Shown here: positions 48,752 to 49,804 of the stretch, in pieces
How positions within the stretch are numbered: position 1 is the first letter of the stretch
Layout: each line of letters starts with the position of its first letter
Assembly (NCBI GenBank): GCA_022180565.1
Contig: BQML01000004.1
Location: 1 to 49,804 of the forward strand
Origin: Bacteroidia bacterium
Lineage (GTDB): Bacteria; Bacteroidota; Ignavibacteria; UBA10030
Direction of reading: 5' to 3'
Length of the DNA: 49,804 bases
Translations under genes and position numbers: made by a program
Notes under the pieces: model-generated
Databases searched by the model: none
What the model saw: only the letters and a program-made list of their open reading frames with translations
Told to the model about the DNA's origin: nothing

Positions 48752-49804
48752 ATCGAAACGCTGAAGCAGAAAATCCTTGGTTTTCTTTCGCGGTATCCGA
48801 ATCAAACCTTTAAGGCCAGCGAACTGGCACGCCGTTTGTCCCTCAAGAACCCGGCGGACGCAGAAGCGCTCCGTGAAGCGCTGAAGGAATTGGCGGACGC
48901 AAACAGGATACGCCGCGCAAAGCGCGGCAGGGTCGGCCATTTGGAACTCCCTCAGACCGTGCGCGGAACAATTGAAGTCACCAAACAAGGTATGGGATTC
49001 GTCAGAGCCGAAGGGTTTGCCCAGGATATTCTGATACCTCCGGGGTTTCTGGGCACGGCCATCAATGGCGATACCGTTGAAGTTTCACTGTTCGCCCAAA
49101 GCGGGCCGGCGAAGGAGGGGGGCAAGAGGCGCGAAGGCGAGGTTGTGCGGGTACTCGCCCGGGCGAAGGATACGCTCGTGGGAACGTTGGAACAGCGCAG
49201 GAAGACGTACGCCGTGGTCCCCGATGACCGCAAATTTCCCGTTGATGTTGCGGTGGATGCCGAAGATCTCCTCCATGCCACACCGGGCGACAAGGTCGTG
49301 GTTCAGATTCGCACCTGGGGCGGAAGCAGACTGAGCCCTGAAGGTGCGGTGGTCGAGGTGCTCGGCCGTGCGGGAGAGGTTCAAGCAGAATTGCTTTCGG
49401 TCATTCGGGAATTCAAGCTCCCGCTGGCGTTTCCTCCGGAAATCATTGCCGCTGCGGAGGCCATCTCCACGGCGATTCCTTCGGAAGAAATCAAACGGAG
49501 GCATGATTTCCGCAACGATCTCTGCTTTACGATCGATCCCGATGACGCGAAGGATTTCGACGATGCCGTTTCGCTCGATCCTCTTCCCCAGGGGCTCATG
49601 CGTCTTGGCGTTCACATCGCGGACGTGTCGTCTTATGTCCAGGAGGGATCGGAACTGGATCAGGAAGCCTACCGCCGCGGAACAAGCGTGTATTTCCCGA
49701 ACATGGTCATCCCCATGCTCCCGGAACAGCTTTCCAATATCGTGTGCAGTCTTCGTCCCAACGAGGACCGGCTGGCGTATTCCGTGTTCATGACGGTGAC
49801 TCCG
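48752..49804 (+). CDS. rnr: ribonuclease R, 3' part outside the window, with an ATC start
   Basis: 3'-5' exoribonuclease. The 351 residues present run without a stop to the window edge. An N-terminal winged helix (about 1-60, LKQKILGFLSRYPNQTFKASELARRL), two OB/cold-shock domains (about 65-225) and the start of the RNB catalytic domain (about 240 on) with the metal site DPDDAKDFDDAVSL, HIADVSSYVQEG and the typical GTSVYFPNMVIPMLPEQLSNIVCSL. The frame has no ATG, GTG or TTG near the N-terminus. The codon that best fits the protein family is ATC at 48752, five bases past the strong Shine-Dalgarno GGAGG (48742-48746). It lies 44 bases after tamB. Confidence 0.93.
   Translation, partial: METLKQKILGFLSRYPNQTFKASELARRLSLKNPADAEALREALKELADANRIRRAKRGRVGHLELPQTVRGTIEVTKQGMGFVRAEGFAQDILIPPGFLGTAINGDTVEVSLFAQSGPAKEGGKRREGEVVRVLARAKDTLVGTLEQRRKTYAVVPDDRKFPVDVAVDAEDLLHATPGDKVVVQIRTWGGSRLSPEGAVVEVLGRAGEVQAELLSVIREFKLPLAFPPEIIAAAEAISTAIPSEEIKRRHDFRNDLCFTIDPDDAKDFDDAVSLDPLPQGLMRLGVHIADVSSYVQEGSELDQEAYRRGTSVYFPNMVIPMLPEQLSNIVCSLRPNEDRLAYSVFMTVTP

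Overview
The window is about 50 kb of one bacterial chromosome with moderately high GC and dense, mostly ordinary genes. The organism is a diderm: it encodes Kdo transferase, heptose kinase and nucleotidyltransferase, an LptD-like porin and a TamB-like protein. The protein set (HpnC/HpnD/HpnE, CHASE2 cyclase, secreted caspase with WD40 repeats, Bacteroidota-style LptD) suggests the FCB group, probably a Chlorobi/Ignavibacteria-like or related Bacteroidota lineage. That placement is an inference from memory of families, not a phylogeny. Eight of the eleven promoter candidates fit TTGnnn, 17 bases, TAnnnT, and several genes lack a clear Shine-Dalgarno sequence.

Layout. 1-2231 (minus): rlmN, adk and a glycerophosphodiesterase relic with three nonsense codons. 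2454-8997 (minus): one complete rRNA operon in the order promoter, boxA, 16S, tRNA-Ile(GAU), tRNA-Ala(UGC), boxA, 23S, 5S, terminator. The 23S gene carries a group I intron with a LAGLIDADG endonuclease ORF at the helix 69 position (E. coli U1923, the I-CeuI site). 9.1-16.4 kb: a Lys/Glu-rich coiled-coil protein, a Yip1-like membrane protein, a small membrane protein, a cNMP-binding/GAF/histidine kinase, waaA, larC and a four-helix-bundle (S23-type) protein. 16.4-22.3 kb: priA, then the squalene genes hpnC-hpnD-hpnE on the minus strand. 22.4-29.7 kb: a minus-strand operon of secreted caspase/WD40 protein, DUF4384-like protein and CHASE2 adenylate cyclase, divergent from a secreted TPR protein. 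29.8-30.1 kb: a tRNA-Leu(UAG) lying inside the two halves of another tRNA-Leu(UAG). 30.3-33.5 kb: tig-clpP-clpX. 33.6-42.5 kb (minus): a long gene train (class II aldolase, ddl, ftsB/divIC, rarA, PhyH oxygenase, aldo-keto reductase, ROK kinase, lptD). 42.6 kb to the end: hldA, hldC, tamB and rnr, the last cut by the window edge and apparently lacking an ATG/GTG/TTG start.

The most interesting items are the nested tRNA-Leu, the rRNA intron that ends in A instead of the usual G (shown by P1, P10 and P9.0 pairings), the ATC start of RNase R, the phased 7- and 8-base repeat arrays in several intergenic gaps, and the envelope caspase/cyclase operon, whose cAMP could be read by the cNMP-binding histidine kinase in the same window.
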